Shown: positions 10,715-21,456 of the stretch, in pieces | Numbering within the stretch: position 1 is the first letter of the stretch | How the letters are laid out: each line of letters begins with the position of its first letter | Origin: Acanthamoeba sp. SK_2022b | Taxonomy: Eukaryota > Discosea > Longamoebia > Acanthamoebidae | Assembly (NCBI GenBank): GCA_027943245.1 | Contig: JANDJZ010001746.1 | Coordinates: 186,001 to 250,000 of the forward strand | Length of the DNA stretch: 64,000 bases | Reading direction: 5' to 3' | Notes under the pieces: generated by a model | Told to the model about the DNA's origin: nothing | What the model saw: the letters and a program-made list of their open reading frames with translations, nothing else | Database searches by the model: none | Position numbers and translations under genes: made by a program

Positions 10715-11566
10715 TTAAGACTGTTTGCTCATCGCGGCAACTTCAGCAGCGAAGTCGGTTTCGACTTTCTCGATGCCTTCGCCCACTTCGAAGCGAATGA
10801 AGTTGGTCACGTCAGCGTTGTGCTCTTTCAGCACCTGAGCAACAGATTTGCTCGGATCCATAACGAAAGGCTGACCGGTCAGAGAAACTTCGCCGGTGAA
10901 TTTCTTCATGCGGCCTTCAACCATTTTCTCTGCGATTTCTTTCGGCTTGCCGGACTGCATGGCGATGTCCAGCTGAACCTGGTACTCTTTTTCTACCACT
11001 TCAGCAGACACGTCTTCTGGCTTCACGAACTCTGGCTTGCTTGCCGCAATGTGCATTGCGATTTGCTTAACCAGCTCTTCGTCAGCGCCTTTAGCCGCAA
11101 CCAGCACGCCGATACGCGCGCCGTGCAGGTAGCTGCCCAGCACTTCGCCTTCCAGGGAAGCAACGCGACGAATGTTGATGTTTTCGCCGATTTTTGCCAC
11201 CAGCGCTACGCGCTCTTCTTCGAACTGTGCTTTCAGCACGTCAACGTCAGTGATTTTGCCGGCCATAGCGGCATCCAGCACTTTGTCGGCGAACGCCTGG
11301 AAACCGGCGTCTTTTGCTACGAAGTCAGTCTGGCAGTTAACTTCCAGAATGATGCCGTAGTTGCCTTCGATCTTGGTTTTGATCACGCCGTCAGCAGCCA
11401 CGTTGCCTGCTTTTTTAGCGGCTTTGATCGCACCGGACTTACGCATGTTTTCGATTGCCAGTTCGATGTCGCCGTTGGATTCAACCAGCGCCTTCTTGCA
11501 ATCCATCATGCCAGCGCCGGTACGCTCGCGCAGTTCTTTTACCAGGGCAGCGGTAATATCAGCCAT
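10715..11566 (-). CDS. tsf: translation elongation factor Ts
   Basis: EF-Ts exchanges GDP on EF-Tu. The 283-residue protein has the N-terminal UBA-like domain with [15 protein letters not shown], the core [10 protein letters not shown] motif (about residues 80-89) that inserts into EF-Tu near the magnesium site, and the coiled-coil region in the C-terminal half. The length equals that of E. coli. It follows rpsB after a 129-bp gap containing a hairpin. Confidence 0.98.
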   Translation of the reverse strand: MADITAALVKELRERTGAGMMDCKKALVESNGDIELAIENMRKSGAIKAAKKAGNVAADGVIKTKIEGNYGIILEVNCQTDFVAKDAGFQAFADKVLDAAMAGKITDVDVLKAQFEEERVALVAKIGENINIRRVASLEGEVLGSYLHGARIGVLVAAKGADEELVKQIAMHIAASKPEFVKPEDVSAEVVEKEYQVQLDIAMQSGKPKEIAEKMVEGRMKKFTGEVSLTGQPFVMDPSKSVAQVLKEHNADVTNFIRFEVGEGIEKVETDFAAEVAAMSKQS

Positions 11567-11618
11567 TTATTTTTCCTCGGTTATCTCGCGTGGAGACAGT
11601 TCTCATTCAGATAAGCAA

Positions 11619-11641
11619 AGGGGGCCTTTACAGGCCCCCCT
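11619..11641 (-). terminator. intercistronic hairpin between rpsB and tsf
   Basis: On the minus strand AGGGGGGCC and GGCCCCCT flank a short loop, and TTTGCTT follows. The position matches the attenuator-like structure known between rpsB and tsf in E. coli, where part of the transcripts end after rpsB. Confidence 0.6.
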
Positions 11642-11695
11642 AACCAACATATGTCAATACCTGGTTAATAAGGGCTCAGTGACGAGCTTGCCTTA

Positions 11696-12537
<842 letters not shown>

Positions 12538-12766
12538 TTTACACAAAATGAGTGCAGTTAAAGTATTTTCGGCCAATTCCTGCCAGGTCACAAGAACCAA
12601 GTCGCGGATCGCCGGCGCGCTTTATACCATAAACCCGCTGCAGACACCAACTTTTGTTGCCTTGCGCCGGGCATCGGGAAATGAAATTTGGCAGCCTCCG
12701 GCCGGGCTGATACCATAAGTCACTGCTTCTTATTGTCGACGATAACGACACCTGCGGACGAATTTC

Positions 12767-13561
12767 ATGGCAATCTCAATTAAAACACCTGATGACATCC
12801 AAAAAATGCGCGTGGCCGGCCGCCTGGCCGCCGAAGTGCTGGAAATCATCGAGCCGCACGTCAAACCTGGCGTGACCACCGGCGAACTGGACCGTATCTG
12901 TCACGAGTACATCACCAACGAGCAGCAGGCCATTTCCGCCTGCCTCGGCTACCACGGCTTCCCGAAATCCGTGTGCATCTCGGTGAACGAAGTGGTGTGC
13001 CACGGCATCCCGAGCGATGACAAAACGCTGAAGGACGGCGACATCGTCAACATCGACGTGACCGTAATTAAAGACGGTTTCCACGGCGACACCTCGAAGA
13101 TGTTCATCGTCGGCAAACCGACCATTCTGGGCGAGCGCCTGTGCCGCGTCACTCAGGAAAGCCTGTATCTGGCGCTGAAGATGGTCAAGCCGGGCATCCG
13201 CCTGCGCACCCTGGGCAAGGCTATCCAGCAATTCGTCGAGGCCGAGAAGTTCTCCGTGGTGCGCGAGTACTGCGGCCACGGCATCGGCGAAGTGTTCCAC
13301 GAAGAGCCGCAGGTGCTGCACTATGATGCCGATGACGGCGGCGTGGTCCTGCAGGCGGGCATGGCCTTCACCATCGAACCAATGGTCAACGCCGGTGACT
13401 ACCGCATCCGCACCATGAAAGACGGCTGGACGGTAAAAACCAAAGATCGCAGCTTGTCGGCGCAGTATGAGCATACTATTGTGGTCACTGATAACGGCTG
13501 CGAGATAATGACGTTGCGCAAGGATGACACCATCCCCAACATCATTACGCACGAGATGTAA
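12767..13561 (+). CDS. map: type I methionine aminopeptidase
   Basis: Map removes the initiator Met from nascent proteins with small second residues. The 264-residue enzyme has all metal ligands at the E. coli positions: D97 and D108 ([16 protein letters not shown]), H171 ([11 protein letters not shown]), E204 (TIEPMVNAG) and E235. The substrate-gating H79 is present. It is divergent from rpsB across a 345-bp gap and is followed by a strong terminator. Confidence 0.99.
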   Translation: MAISIKTPDDIQKMRVAGRLAAEVLEIIEPHVKPGVTTGELDRICHEYITNEQQAISACLGYHGFPKSVCISVNEVVCHGIPSDDKTLKDGDIVNIDVTVIKDGFHGDTSKMFIVGKPTILGERLCRVTQESLYLALKMVKPGIRLRTLGKAIQQFVEAEKFSVVREYCGHGIGEVFHEEPQVLHYDADDGGVVLQAGMAFTIEPMVNAGDYRIRTMKDGWTVKTKDRSLSAQYEHTIVVTDNGCEIMTLRKDDTIPNIITHEM

Positions 13562-13595
13562 GCACCGCGGCGAACGCCGCGTGCAGAATATCACC

Positions 13596-13620
13596 AGGCC
13601 GGCTTTTGCCGGCCTTTTTT
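13596..13620 (+). terminator. Rho-independent terminator of map
   Basis: AGGCCGGC and GCCGGCCT form an 8-bp stem with a short T-rich loop and are followed by six T residues. It lies 35 bp after the map stop and just before glnD. Confidence 0.88.
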
Positions 13621-13634
13621 ATGGGCTGCGCACT

Positions 13635-16298
13635 ATGTCTGACAATATCCTTCAACAAGCGGCCCCGGCCGTGCCGATGCCGCCCGCCTCCCCCAGCACC
13701 TACGGCAACGACGAGCTCACCTGTCCGGTGCTGAAACAGCGGCTGGAGCAGTTCCAGCTGTGGCTGGCGGCAGCGTTCGACGCCGGTGCCAGCGCCGAAA
13801 GCCTGGTGGCGGCGCGCAGCGACTTCATCGATCGCCTGCTGCGCCGGCTGTGGACCTTCTACGGCTTCGAAGATATCCCGGAAACTGCGCTGGTGGCGGT
13901 CGGCGGCTACGGCCGCGGCGAGCTGCACCCGCTGTCGGACATCGACGTGTTGGTGCTCAGCCAGCGCCGGCTGACGGAACAACAGTCGCAGCGAGTCGGC
14001 GAATTCATCACCCTGCTGTGGGATCTCAAGCTGGAAGTGGGCCACAGCGTGCGCACCCTGGAAGAATGTCTGCTGGAGGGATTGGCGGACCTGACCGTGG
14101 CCACCAACCTGATCGAGTCGCGCATGATCTGCGGCGACGTCGCGCTGTTCCTGCAGATGCAAAAACATATCTTCAGCGACGGCTTCTGGCCCTCGCCGCA
14201 GTTTTTCCACGCCAAGGTTAACGAACAGCAGGAGCGCCACCAGCGCTACCACGGCACCAGCTATAACCTGGAGCCGGATATCAAAAGCAGCCCTGGCGGC
14301 CTGCGCGACATCCACACCCTGCTGTGGGTGGCGCGGCGCCACTTCGGCGCCACCTCGCTGGACGAAATGGTCGGCTTCGGTTTCCTCACCCAGGCCGAGC
14401 GCAACGAGCTGAACGAGTGCCAGAGCTTCCTGTGGCGCATCCGTTTCGCATTGCATCTGGTGCTGCCGCGTTACGACAACCGCCTGCTGTTCGATCGCCA
14501 GCTCAGCGTGGCGCAGCTGCTGCGCTATGAAGGCGAAGGCAACGAGCCGGTCGAACGCATGATGAAAGACTTCTACCGCATGACGCGGCGCGTCAGCGAG
14601 CTGAACCACATGCTGCTGCAGCTGTTCGACGAAGCCATCCTGGCGCTGGACGCCACCGAGAAGCCGCGCCCGCTGAACGACGATTTCCAGCTGCGCGGCG
14701 ATCTGATCGATCTGCGCGACGAAACGCTGTTTATCCGCGAGCCGCAGGCCATCATGCGCATGTTCTACCTGATGGTGCGCAACCGCGAGATCAAGGGCAT
14801 TTATTCCACCACCGTGCGCCAGCTGCGCCACGCCCGCCGCCATCTGAAACAGCCGCTGTGCACCATTCCGGAAGCGCGCGATCTGTTTATGGCCATTCTG
14901 CGCCATCCCGGCGCGGTCTCGCGCGCGCTGGTGCCGATGCACCGTCACAGCGTGCTGTGGGCCTATATGCCGCAGTGGGGCAAGATCGTCGGCCAGATGC
15001 AGTTCGACCTGTTCCACGCCTATACCGTCGATGAACACACCATCCGCGTGCTGCAAAAGCTGGAGAGCTTCGCCGATGCGCAAACCCGGCCACGCCATCC
15101 GCTGTGCGTGGAGCTGTACCCGCGCCTGCCGCACCCGGAATTATTACTGTTAGCGGCGCTGTTCCACGATATCGCCAAAGGGCGCGGCGGCGATCACTCG
15201 ATCCTCGGAGCGGAAGACGTGGTGGAGTTCGCCGAACTGCACGGCCTGAACTCGCGCGAAACCCAACTGGTGGCCTGGCTGGTGCGCTGGCACCTGCTGA
15301 TGTCGGTCACCGCGCAGCGCCGCGATATCCAGGATCCGACGGTGATCCAGCAGTTCAGCAGCGAAGTGCAGAGCGAAACCCGCCTGCGTTACCTGGTGTG
15401 CCTGACGGTGGCGGATATTTGCGCCACCAACGAAACCCTGTGGAACAGCTGGAAACAGAGCCTGTTGCGCGAGCTGTACTTCGCCACCGAGAAGCAGCTG
15501 CGCCGCGGCATGCAGAACAGCCCGGATCTGCGCGAACGCGTGCGCCATCACCGCCTGCAGGCGCTGGCGCTGCTGCGCATGGACAACATCGACGAAGAGG
15601 CGCTGCACCGCATCTGGAGCCGCTGCCGCGCCGACTATTTCCTGCGCCACTCGCCGAACCAGCTGGCCTGGCACGCCCGTCACCTGCTGGCCCACGACTC
15701 CACCCAGCCGCTGGTGCTGGTCAGCCGCCAGGCGACGCGCGGCGGCACCGAGATCTTTATCTGGAGCCCGGATCGCCCCTACCTGTTCGCCGCCGTCGCC
15801 GGCGAGATGGATCGCCGCAATCTGAGCGTGCACGACGCGCAGATCTTCACCAACCGCGACGGCATGGCGATGGACACCTTTATCGTGCTGGAGCCGGACG
15901 GCAGCCCGCTGGCACAGGATCGCCACACGGCGATCCGCCAGGCCTTGCTGCAGGCCATCACCCAGCGGGAGTACCAGCCGCCGCGCGTGCGCCGGCCTTC
16001 TTCCAAGCTGCGTCATTTCAGCGTGCCGACCGAGGTCACCTTCCTGCCGACCCACACCGATCGCCGCAGCTACCTGGAGCTGATCGCACTTGACCAGCCC
16101 GGCCTGCTGGCGCGGGTGGGCGAAGTGTTCGCCGACCTGGGGCTGTCGCTGCACGGCGCGCGCATTACCACCATCGGCGAGCGGGTCGAGGACTTGTTTA
16201 TCCTGGGCGACGGCGAGCGACGCGCGCTCGATCAGGAAACGCGCAGAAAGTTGGAGCAACGGTTGACAGAGGCCCTCACCCCAAACGATAAAATGTGA
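13635..16298 (+). CDS. glnD: bifunctional uridylyltransferase/uridylyl-removing enzyme GlnD
   Basis: GlnD senses glutamine and adds or removes UMP on the PII proteins GlnB and GlnK, setting the nitrogen response. The start at 13635 gives MSDNILQQA and an 887-residue protein, near the E. coli length (890); the open frame begins earlier inside map but that part is not conserved. The N-terminal nucleotidyltransferase domain has [20 protein letters not shown] with D102 and D104. An HD hydrolase domain follows ([14 protein letters not shown], around residues 505-520), with two C-terminal ACT domains that bind glutamine ([21 protein letters not shown] in the last). Confidence 0.97.
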   Translation: MSDNILQQAAPAVPMPPASPSTYGNDELTCPVLKQRLEQFQLWLAAAFDAGASAESLVAARSDFIDRLLRRLWTFYGFEDIPETALVAVGGYGRGELHPLSDIDVLVLSQRRLTEQQSQRVGEFITLLWDLKLEVGHSVRTLEECLLEGLADLTVATNLIESRMICGDVALFLQMQKHIFSDGFWPSPQFFHAKVNEQQERHQRYHGTSYNLEPDIKSSPGGLRDIHTLLWVARRHFGATSLDEMVGFGFLTQAERNELNECQSFLWRIRFALHLVLPRYDNRLLFDRQLSVAQLLRYEGEGNEPVERMMKDFYRMTRRVSELNHMLLQLFDEAILALDATEKPRPLNDDFQLRGDLIDLRDETLFIREPQAIMRMFYLMVRNREIKGIYSTTVRQLRHARRHLKQPLCTIPEARDLFMAILRHPGAVSRALVPMHRHSVLWAYMPQWGKIVGQMQFDLFHAYTVDEHTIRVLQKLESFADAQTRPRHPLCVELYPRLPHPELLLLAALFHDIAKGRGGDHSILGAEDVVEFAELHGLNSRETQLVAWLVRWHLLMSVTAQRRDIQDPTVIQQFSSEVQSETRLRYLVCLTVADICATNETLWNSWKQSLLRELYFATEKQLRRGMQNSPDLRERVRHHRLQALALLRMDNIDEEALHRIWSRCRADYFLRHSPNQLAWHARHLLAHDSTQPLVLVSRQATRGGTEIFIWSPDRPYLFAAVAGEMDRRNLSVHDAQIFTNRDGMAMDTFIVLEPDGSPLAQDRHTAIRQALLQAITQREYQPPRVRRPSSKLRHFSVPTEVTFLPTHTDRRSYLELIALDQPGLLARVGEVFADLGLSLHGARITTIGERVEDLFILGDGERRALDQETRRKLEQRLTEALTPNDKM

Positions 16299-16340
16299 TA
16301 CAAGTAACTTTTTACCGACAACATCAGGAAAGAGAACAGC

Positions 16341-17165
16341 ATGCAGCAATTACAGAACGTTATTGAAAGCGCCTTCGAGCGCCGTGCGGACATCACCCCG
16401 GCGAACGTAGACACCGTAACGCGCGAAGCGGTAAACCAGGTGATCGGCCTGTTGGACAGCGGCGCCCTGCGCGTCGCCGAGAAGATCGACGGTCAATGGG
16501 TCACCCATCAGTGGCTGAAGAAAGCCGTGCTGCTCTCTTTCCGCATCAACGACAACAAGGTGATGGACGGCGCGGAAACCCGCTACTACGACAAGGTGCC
16601 GATGAAGTTCGCCGACTACGACGAAGCGCGCTTCCAGAAGGAAGGTTTCCGCGTCGTGCCGCCGGCCACCGTGCGCCAGGGCGCGTTCATCGCGCGTAAC
16701 ACCGTGCTGATGCCGTCTTACGTTAACATCGGCGCCTACGTCGACGAAGGCACCATGGTCGACACCTGGGCCACCGTCGGTTCTTGCGCGCAGATCGGCA
16801 AAAACGTTCACCTGTCCGGCGGCGTCGGCATCGGTGGCGTACTGGAGCCGCTGCAGGCCAACCCAACCATCATCGAAGACAACTGCTTCATCGGCGCGCG
16901 CTCCGAAGTGGTGGAAGGCGTGATCGTGGAAGAAGGCTCGGTGATTTCGATGGGCGTATACCTTGGCCAGAGCACCCGTATCTATGACCGCGAGACCGGC
17001 GAAATCCATTACGGCCGCGTACCGGCGGGTTCGGTGGTGGTTTCCGGTAACCTGCCGTCGAAAGACGGTTCTTACAGCCTGTACTGCGCGGTGATCGTCA
17101 AGAAAGTCGACGCCAAAACACGCGGTAAAGTCGGCATTAATGAGTTATTGCGCACTATCGACTAA
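16341..17165 (+). CDS. dapD: 2,3,4,5-tetrahydropyridine-2,6-dicarboxylate N-succinyltransferase DapD
   Basis: DapD transfers succinyl from succinyl-CoA to tetrahydrodipicolinate in the lysine and diaminopimelate pathway. The 274-residue length equals that of E. coli. An N-terminal helical domain (1-100) is followed by a left-handed beta-helix of hexapeptide repeats with [20 protein letters not shown] and [19 protein letters not shown]. It lies 42 bp after glnD and is followed by a clear terminator. Confidence 0.98.
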   Translation: MQQLQNVIESAFERRADITPANVDTVTREAVNQVIGLLDSGALRVAEKIDGQWVTHQWLKKAVLLSFRINDNKVMDGAETRYYDKVPMKFADYDEARFQKEGFRVVPPATVRQGAFIARNTVLMPSYVNIGAYVDEGTMVDTWATVGSCAQIGKNVHLSGGVGIGGVLEPLQANPTIIEDNCFIGARSEVVEGVIVEEGSVISMGVYLGQSTRIYDRETGEIHYGRVPAGSVVVSGNLPSKDGSYSLYCAVIVKKVDAKTRGKVGINELLRTID

Positions 17166-17170
17166 ATTGA

Positions 17171-17201
17171 AATAGCGGGTGATTCACCCGCTATTTTTTT
17201 G
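17171..17201 (+). terminator. Rho-independent terminator of dapD
   Basis: AATAGCGGGTG and CACCCGCTATT form an 11-bp stem with a short loop, followed by a T-run. It begins a few bases after the dapD stop. Confidence 0.92.
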
Positions 17202-17294
17202 TCTGCGTTTCGCTGGCAGTCACAGTCGCAGGTCTCGCTTTCCGCCATAATTGCAGTCGTGGAATATAACGATCACATCTAAAGAGGGCGCAGT

Positions 17295-17684
17295 ATGTAC
17301 GATAACTTGAAGAGTTTGGGCATCAATCAACCGGAAGACGTCGATCGCTATAGCCTGCGTCAAGAGGCCAACAACGACATCCTCAAGATCTATTTCCGCA
17401 AGGACAAGGGCGAGTTCTTCGCCAAGAGCGTGAAGTTCAAGTACCCGCGCCAGCGTAAAACCGTGGTGGCGGACAACGCCGGCCAGGGCTACAAGGAAAT
17501 TCACGAGATCAACCCGAACCTGCGCTACGTGATCGACGAACTGGATCAGCTGTGCCAGCGCGATCAGGTAGAAGTGGATCTGAAGCGTAAAATTCTCGAC
17601 GACCTGCGCCATCTCGAAGGCGTGGTGTCGCACAAGATTGCCGAGATCGAAGCCGATCTGGAAAAACTCACCCGCGGCAAATAA
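17295..17684 (+). CDS. yaeH: UPF0325 family protein YaeH
   Basis: This 129-residue protein matches the UPF0325 family (YaeH, 128 residues in E. coli), starting [20 protein letters not shown]. It is cytoplasmic and highly charged, with no signal peptide or membrane segment; the C-terminal half is helical with many Lys, Asp and Glu. The function is unknown. It follows dapD as in E. coli and is the last gene of the block related to the E. coli 4-minute region. Confidence 0.95.
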   Translation: MYDNLKSLGINQPEDVDRYSLRQEANNDILKIYFRKDKGEFFAKSVKFKYPRQRKTVVADNAGQGYKEIHEINPNLRYVIDELDQLCQRDQVEVDLKRKILDDLRHLEGVVSHKIAEIEADLEKLTRGK

Positions 17685-17711
17685 TGCGGATCGGTTGACC
17701 CGCATCATCGC

Positions 17712-17740
17712 CAAGGCGCCCTTTCGCGGCGCCTTTTTAC
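17712..17740 (+). terminator. terminator after yaeH (possibly bidirectional)
   Basis: AAGGCGCC and GGCGCCTT form an 8-bp stem with a CTTTCGC loop and are followed by TTTTAC on the plus strand. It lies between the convergent yaeH and yqcA stops, at the junction of the two ancestral gene blocks. Confidence 0.8.
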
Positions 17741-17741
17741 T

Positions 17742-18194
17742 TTACGATTGCAGCAGCGTGCCCCACTGCTCGACCCACGGGCAGGCGGCCACTTCCGGCT
17801 CCGGCTGTTCCATCGCATCGATCTCCAGCACTTCGCTCACACGGGTGGCGCCCTGCTCTTGCAGCAGCGCGTCGAACGCGCGCCCGGCGCCGCAGAAGTT
17901 GTCATAGCTGCTGTCGCCGAGGGCGATCAGCCCATAGCGCAGCTCCGGCTGGTAGCCGACCTGATCGCGAATGGCGTGGAACAGCGGCGCGATGCTGTCC
18001 GGCAGATCGCCCTGCCCGGTGGTGGAGGTGATCACCAGCGCGTAGTGCTGACGATAAAACTGCCAGGCCTCCAGCGTGCCCTCTTCGAACAGTTTGACCT
18101 CATGGCCCTGCTCGCTGAGGATGTTTTGCGCCTCTTCCGCCACCAGCAGCGAATTGCCGTAGACCGTTCCCACGAAGATACCAACCTGAGCCAT
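17742..18194 (-). CDS. yqcA: flavodoxin YqcA
   Basis: This short-chain flavodoxin binds FMN non-covalently. The start at 18194 ([15 protein letters not shown]) was chosen because it gives 150 residues, as in YqcA, with AGGAG just upstream; an ATG six codons earlier is possible. The phosphate-binding loop is [13 protein letters not shown], and the isoalloxazine loops are [11 protein letters not shown] and [11 protein letters not shown]. MioC was considered, but gene order next to truC and the residues fit YqcA better. The electron-transfer partner is unknown. Confidence 0.93.
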   Translation of the reverse strand: MAQVGIFVGTVYGNSLLVAEEAQNILSEQGHEVKLFEEGTLEAWQFYRQHYALVITSTTGQGDLPDSIAPLFHAIRDQVGYQPELRYGLIALGDSSYDNFCGAGRAFDALLQEQGATRVSEVLEIDAMEQPEPEVAACPWVEQWGTLLQS

Positions 18195-18227
18195 GGCTCC
18201 TACTCCCTTCATTACCTTTAAAAATTG

Positions 18228-18998
18228 TCAGCTATCCTGACCGTTAGCCGCGCTAAACTCAACCCCGGCAAGTTCAGGGAATACCCCCGCCCAGCCGAAC
18301 TGCGCCATCACCCCTTGCCAGTCTTCGTCCCAGCGCGCCGTCACCCGCAGCGGCTCGCCGGTCACCGGGTGCGTCAGCTGCAGATGACTGGCGTGCAGCA
18401 TCAGACGCGGACAGCCGAAATGCTGCGCCATACCGCGGTTCTGCCGCAGATCGCCGTGCTTGCTGTCACCGATGATCGGATGGCGAAGATGCGCCATGTG
18501 GCGCCGCAGCTGGTGCTTGCGGCCGGTTTCCGGCTGCAGCTCCACCAGGCTGTAGCGCGCGCTGTCGTAGCGGCCGACGGCCACCGGCATCTCTACCTGC
18601 GCCAGCGGCCGGTAGTGCGTCACCGCCGGCTGCGGTCCCTTATCGGCATCGGCATGTTTATCGGCGATTTTGTCCAGCTCCGCCGTCAGCGGGTAGTCGA
18701 GGGTCGCCCCCTCCTGCACATAGCCGCGCACCACCGCATGGTAGGTTTTCTGCACCTGATGCTGCTCGAACTGCTGCGAGAGCAGGCGCGCCACCTCGCT
18801 GGAGAGCGCCATCAGCAGCACGCCGGAAGTCGGGCGATCGAGACGGTGCACGGTAAAGACGTGCTGCCCGAGCTGATCGCGCACCGTCTGCATCATAAAG
18901 CGAGTTTCATGACGGTCCAGCCAACTGCGGTGCACCAACCAGCCCGACGGCTTGTTCACCGCCACCAGGTGTTCATCCTGATACAAAATCTCAATCAC
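18228..18998 (-). CDS. truC: tRNA pseudouridine(65) synthase TruC
   Basis: TruC makes pseudouridine at position 65 of certain tRNAs. The start is a GTG at 18998-18996, giving (M)IEILYQDEHLVAVNKPSGW; the ATG two bases upstream is in another frame and stops at once. The RluA-family motif HRLDRPTSGVLL holds the catalytic D54. The 256-residue length is close to E. coli (260). It lies upstream of yqcA with a 33-bp gap, as in E. coli, but its normal upstream neighbour yqcC is displaced by pbpC and the macroglobulin gene. Confidence 0.96.
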   Translation of the reverse strand: MIEILYQDEHLVAVNKPSGWLVHRSWLDRHETRFMMQTVRDQLGQHVFTVHRLDRPTSGVLLMALSSEVARLLSQQFEQHQVQKTYHAVVRGYVQEGATLDYPLTAELDKIADKHADADKGPQPAVTHYRPLAQVEMPVAVGRYDSARYSLVELQPETGRKHQLRRHMAHLRHPIIGDSKHGDLRQNRGMAQHFGCPRLMLHASHLQLTHPVTGEPLRVTARWDEDWQGVMAQFGWAGVFPELAGVEFSAANGQDS

Positions 18999-19058
18999 AT
19001 CGCTTTCCCAGGTAAATAGCCGTTTCGGGCGCGAGTATAACAGGCGTGCGGCTCAGCG

Positions 19059-21407
19059 CTAGTTCACCCATTCGATGGTCACCAGGCGCGTATCGGCGCG
19101 GCCGCGATCGTCCACCGCCCGAATACGGTAGCGCCCGTTGTTGATCGGCCGCCAGTCGATCGGCTTTTTGCTGGCGCTGCTGCCGAGATAGATATCGTCG
19201 ACGAACCAGTACACCGTCTTGCTGTCGGCGTCCGTCACCGCGTTGAAGGCTATTTTATCTCGCCCCTGCTGCGACTGGCGCAGGGTATAGGTGGTGTTTT
19301 TCAGCGGCGAAGTGATGCGCGGCGCGTTGCCGCCGACGGCGACGCCGTTGTCCTTGCAGCGATTGACCGGCGGCGCCCGTTTCGGCAGCCCGGCCTGGGC
19401 GAACACGTTGGCCAAATCGGAAGGCCAGAACTCAAAGATTTCGGTGCGGGTCTGCGCCGCGTCATACGGCGGGCAGACGACCTCGCCGCTGTGAATATCC
19501 AGCACCACCGGCCGGTAAACGCTGTCGACCTTGATCGGCGACTTGCCGGGAATGAACCAGGTCTTGCCCTTCTGCTGGCACCATGGCGTGGGCAGATCGC
19601 CGCTGGCGAGACAGATCTCCACCCGCCGCAGCCGTTGGGGGAACGGGTGCTTCGGTTCACGCAGGCCAGGATAGCTGGCGTTGACGCTGTCGATGATGTT
19701 GAAGAACAGCGGCGCTGCCGCCTCGGCGCCGACCAACGCATTATTGCCGCGCCCGTCGAAATTGCCCTCCCACACCACCAGCACGTAAGGGCCGAAAATC
19801 CCGACGCTCCAGGCGTCGCGAAAGCCCCACGAGGTGCCGGTCTTCCAGTACACCGGCAGCGAAGAAGAACGCTGTGCCAGCGTATCGCCCGGCCGCCGGT
19901 GCTGGCGCAGCATATCCAGCGTGATGAAACTGGCCTCCTCGCTCAACAGCCGAACCGGCGTCGATTCGGCCTCGTTCAGCTGCATGCGCAGCGGCCGCAG
20001 CTCGCCGCGGTTCGCCAGCAGCGCATACAGCTTCGCCAATTCCTGCGCCGTCACCTCGCCGCCGCCCAGCACCAGCGACAACCCGTAGTGGCTCTCGTTG
20101 GCCATATTGGCCACGCCGGTCAGACGCAAAAACTGATAAAAGGTCGGCTGGCGCAGCTGCGAGGCGACATACACTGCCGGAATGTTGCGGCTGAAATTCA
20201 GCGCATCGGTGGCGGTCACCGGGCCGAGAAAGCGCCGGTCGAAGTTTTCCGGCGCATAGGCGCCGAACGACGAAGGCACGTCTTTCAGGATGGTCATCGG
20301 ATGCAGCACGCCCTGCTCCATGCCCAGCGCGTAGATGAACGGCTTCAGCGTCGAACCCGGCGAGCGCTTGGCGTTGGTACCGTTTACCTGCCCCTGGATC
20401 GGCCGATTGTAATAGTCCGCCGATCCCACCAGCGCACGCACCCCCATATCGCGGCTGTCCACCAGCAGCACCGCGGCGTTTTGGATGCCGCGGCTGCGGT
20501 TGCGGGCGATAAACGCGTTGACCTGCCGCTCGACCAGCCGCTGCAACCCGGCGTCCAGCGTGGTATCGACGCGCGTGTCGCGCTGCACCAGTTGCTGCGT
20601 CTGCAGCCGTAGCTGCTCGATAAAGTGCGGCGCGATATAGGGCACTTGCTCAGGCTGCCGCAGCGCCAGCGGCAGGCGGAACAGCGTTTGCTGGCTGGCG
20701 TCGGTGGGGTAAACCCGCTGCCAGCGCTGGAACAGACGGTTGCGCGCCTGCGTCAATGCAGCGCCGAGCACGCCGGTTTTCGGCTCCAGACGGTAGCTGG
20801 GCGACTGCGGCAGCACCGCCAGCGTCAGCGCCTCCGGCAGGGTCAAATCCTTCGGCGACTTGGCGAAATAGATCAGGCTGGCAGCGCCGATGCTTTCGAT
20901 GTTGCGGCCATAGGGGGCATAATTCAGGTAGGCTTCCAGGATATCGTGCTTGGAGTAGCTGAGCTCCAGCTGCACCGCACGCAGCACCTGCAGCAGCTTG
21001 CCGCCCGGCGTGCGGGTGTTGAGATGCCAGCGCATGCGCGCCAGCTGCATACTGATGGTCGACCCGCCCTGCATTTTGCCGCCGGCGACATAGCTGCGCC
21101 AGAAGCCACGCATCAGGCTGACGGGGTTAAAGCCGGGGTTGTAGTAGAACCAGCGGTCTTCGTGCAGCAGCAGCCCACGCACCGCCAGCGGCGACACCTG
21201 CTCCAGCGGGGTCCACAGCCGGTAGCGGTCGTCGTTGGCCAACGTGATACGCAGCAGCGCGCCGTGCCTGTCGTAATAGACGGAAGACTGCGGCAGCCCC
21301 TGCCACAGGGGCGGATGCGGCCACAGCCGAATCGCACTCAGCAGCAGCGCCAGTAAAAACGCCGCCATCAAGCCGTTTTGCAGCACGCGCCCGGTCAGGA
21401 TCTTCAT
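19059..21407 (-). CDS. pbpC: penicillin-binding protein 1C
   Basis: PBP1C is a bifunctional class A peptidoglycan synthase-like enzyme anchored in the inner membrane. The 782 residues show an N-terminal anchor (about 10-28), a GT51 glycosyltransferase domain with E83 in LLHEDRWFYYNPGFNP and GGSTISMQLARM, and a transpeptidase domain with SxxK at S352-K355 (SPGSTLKPF), SRN at 406-408 and KTGTS at 522-526. A C-terminal BiPBP_C domain occupies about 690-782. It is immediately downstream of the alpha-2-macroglobulin gene (49-bp gap), the partnership known from yfhM-pbpC in E. coli, where repair of peptidoglycan after envelope damage is proposed. In E. coli this pair is at another locus. Confidence 0.97.
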   Translation of the reverse strand: MKILTGRVLQNGLMAAFLLALLLSAIRLWPHPPLWQGLPQSSVYYDRHGALLRITLANDDRYRLWTPLEQVSPLAVRGLLLHEDRWFYYNPGFNPVSLMRGFWRSYVAGGKMQGGSTISMQLARMRWHLNTRTPGGKLLQVLRAVQLELSYSKHDILEAYLNYAPYGRNIESIGAASLIYFAKSPKDLTLPEALTLAVLPQSPSYRLEPKTGVLGAALTQARNRLFQRWQRVYPTDASQQTLFRLPLALRQPEQVPYIAPHFIEQLRLQTQQLVQRDTRVDTTLDAGLQRLVERQVNAFIARNRSRGIQNAAVLLVDSRDMGVRALVGSADYYNRPIQGQVNGTNAKRSPGSTLKPFIYALGMEQGVLHPMTILKDVPSSFGAYAPENFDRRFLGPVTATDALNFSRNIPAVYVASQLRQPTFYQFLRLTGVANMANESHYGLSLVLGGGEVTAQELAKLYALLANRGELRPLRMQLNEAESTPVRLLSEEASFITLDMLRQHRRPGDTLAQRSSSLPVYWKTGTSWGFRDAWSVGIFGPYVLVVWEGNFDGRGNNALVGAEAAAPLFFNIIDSVNASYPGLREPKHPFPQRLRRVEICLASGDLPTPWCQQKGKTWFIPGKSPIKVDSVYRPVVLDIHSGEVVCPPYDAAQTRTEIFEFWPSDLANVFAQAGLPKRAPPVNRCKDNGVAVGGNAPRITSPLKNTTYTLRQSQQGRDKIAFNAVTDADSKTVYWFVDDIYLGSSASKKPIDWRPINNGRYRIRAVDDRGRADTRLVTIEWVN

Positions 21408-21456
21408 ACGTTCTCACCACCCCGGCGCCAGACGCTGGCCTGGCGCCGGATCCGGC

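Noticed and set aside
17742..18194. MioC as the identity of the flavodoxin
   Set aside because: Sequence and the truC neighbour fit YqcA; MioC belongs beside oriC.
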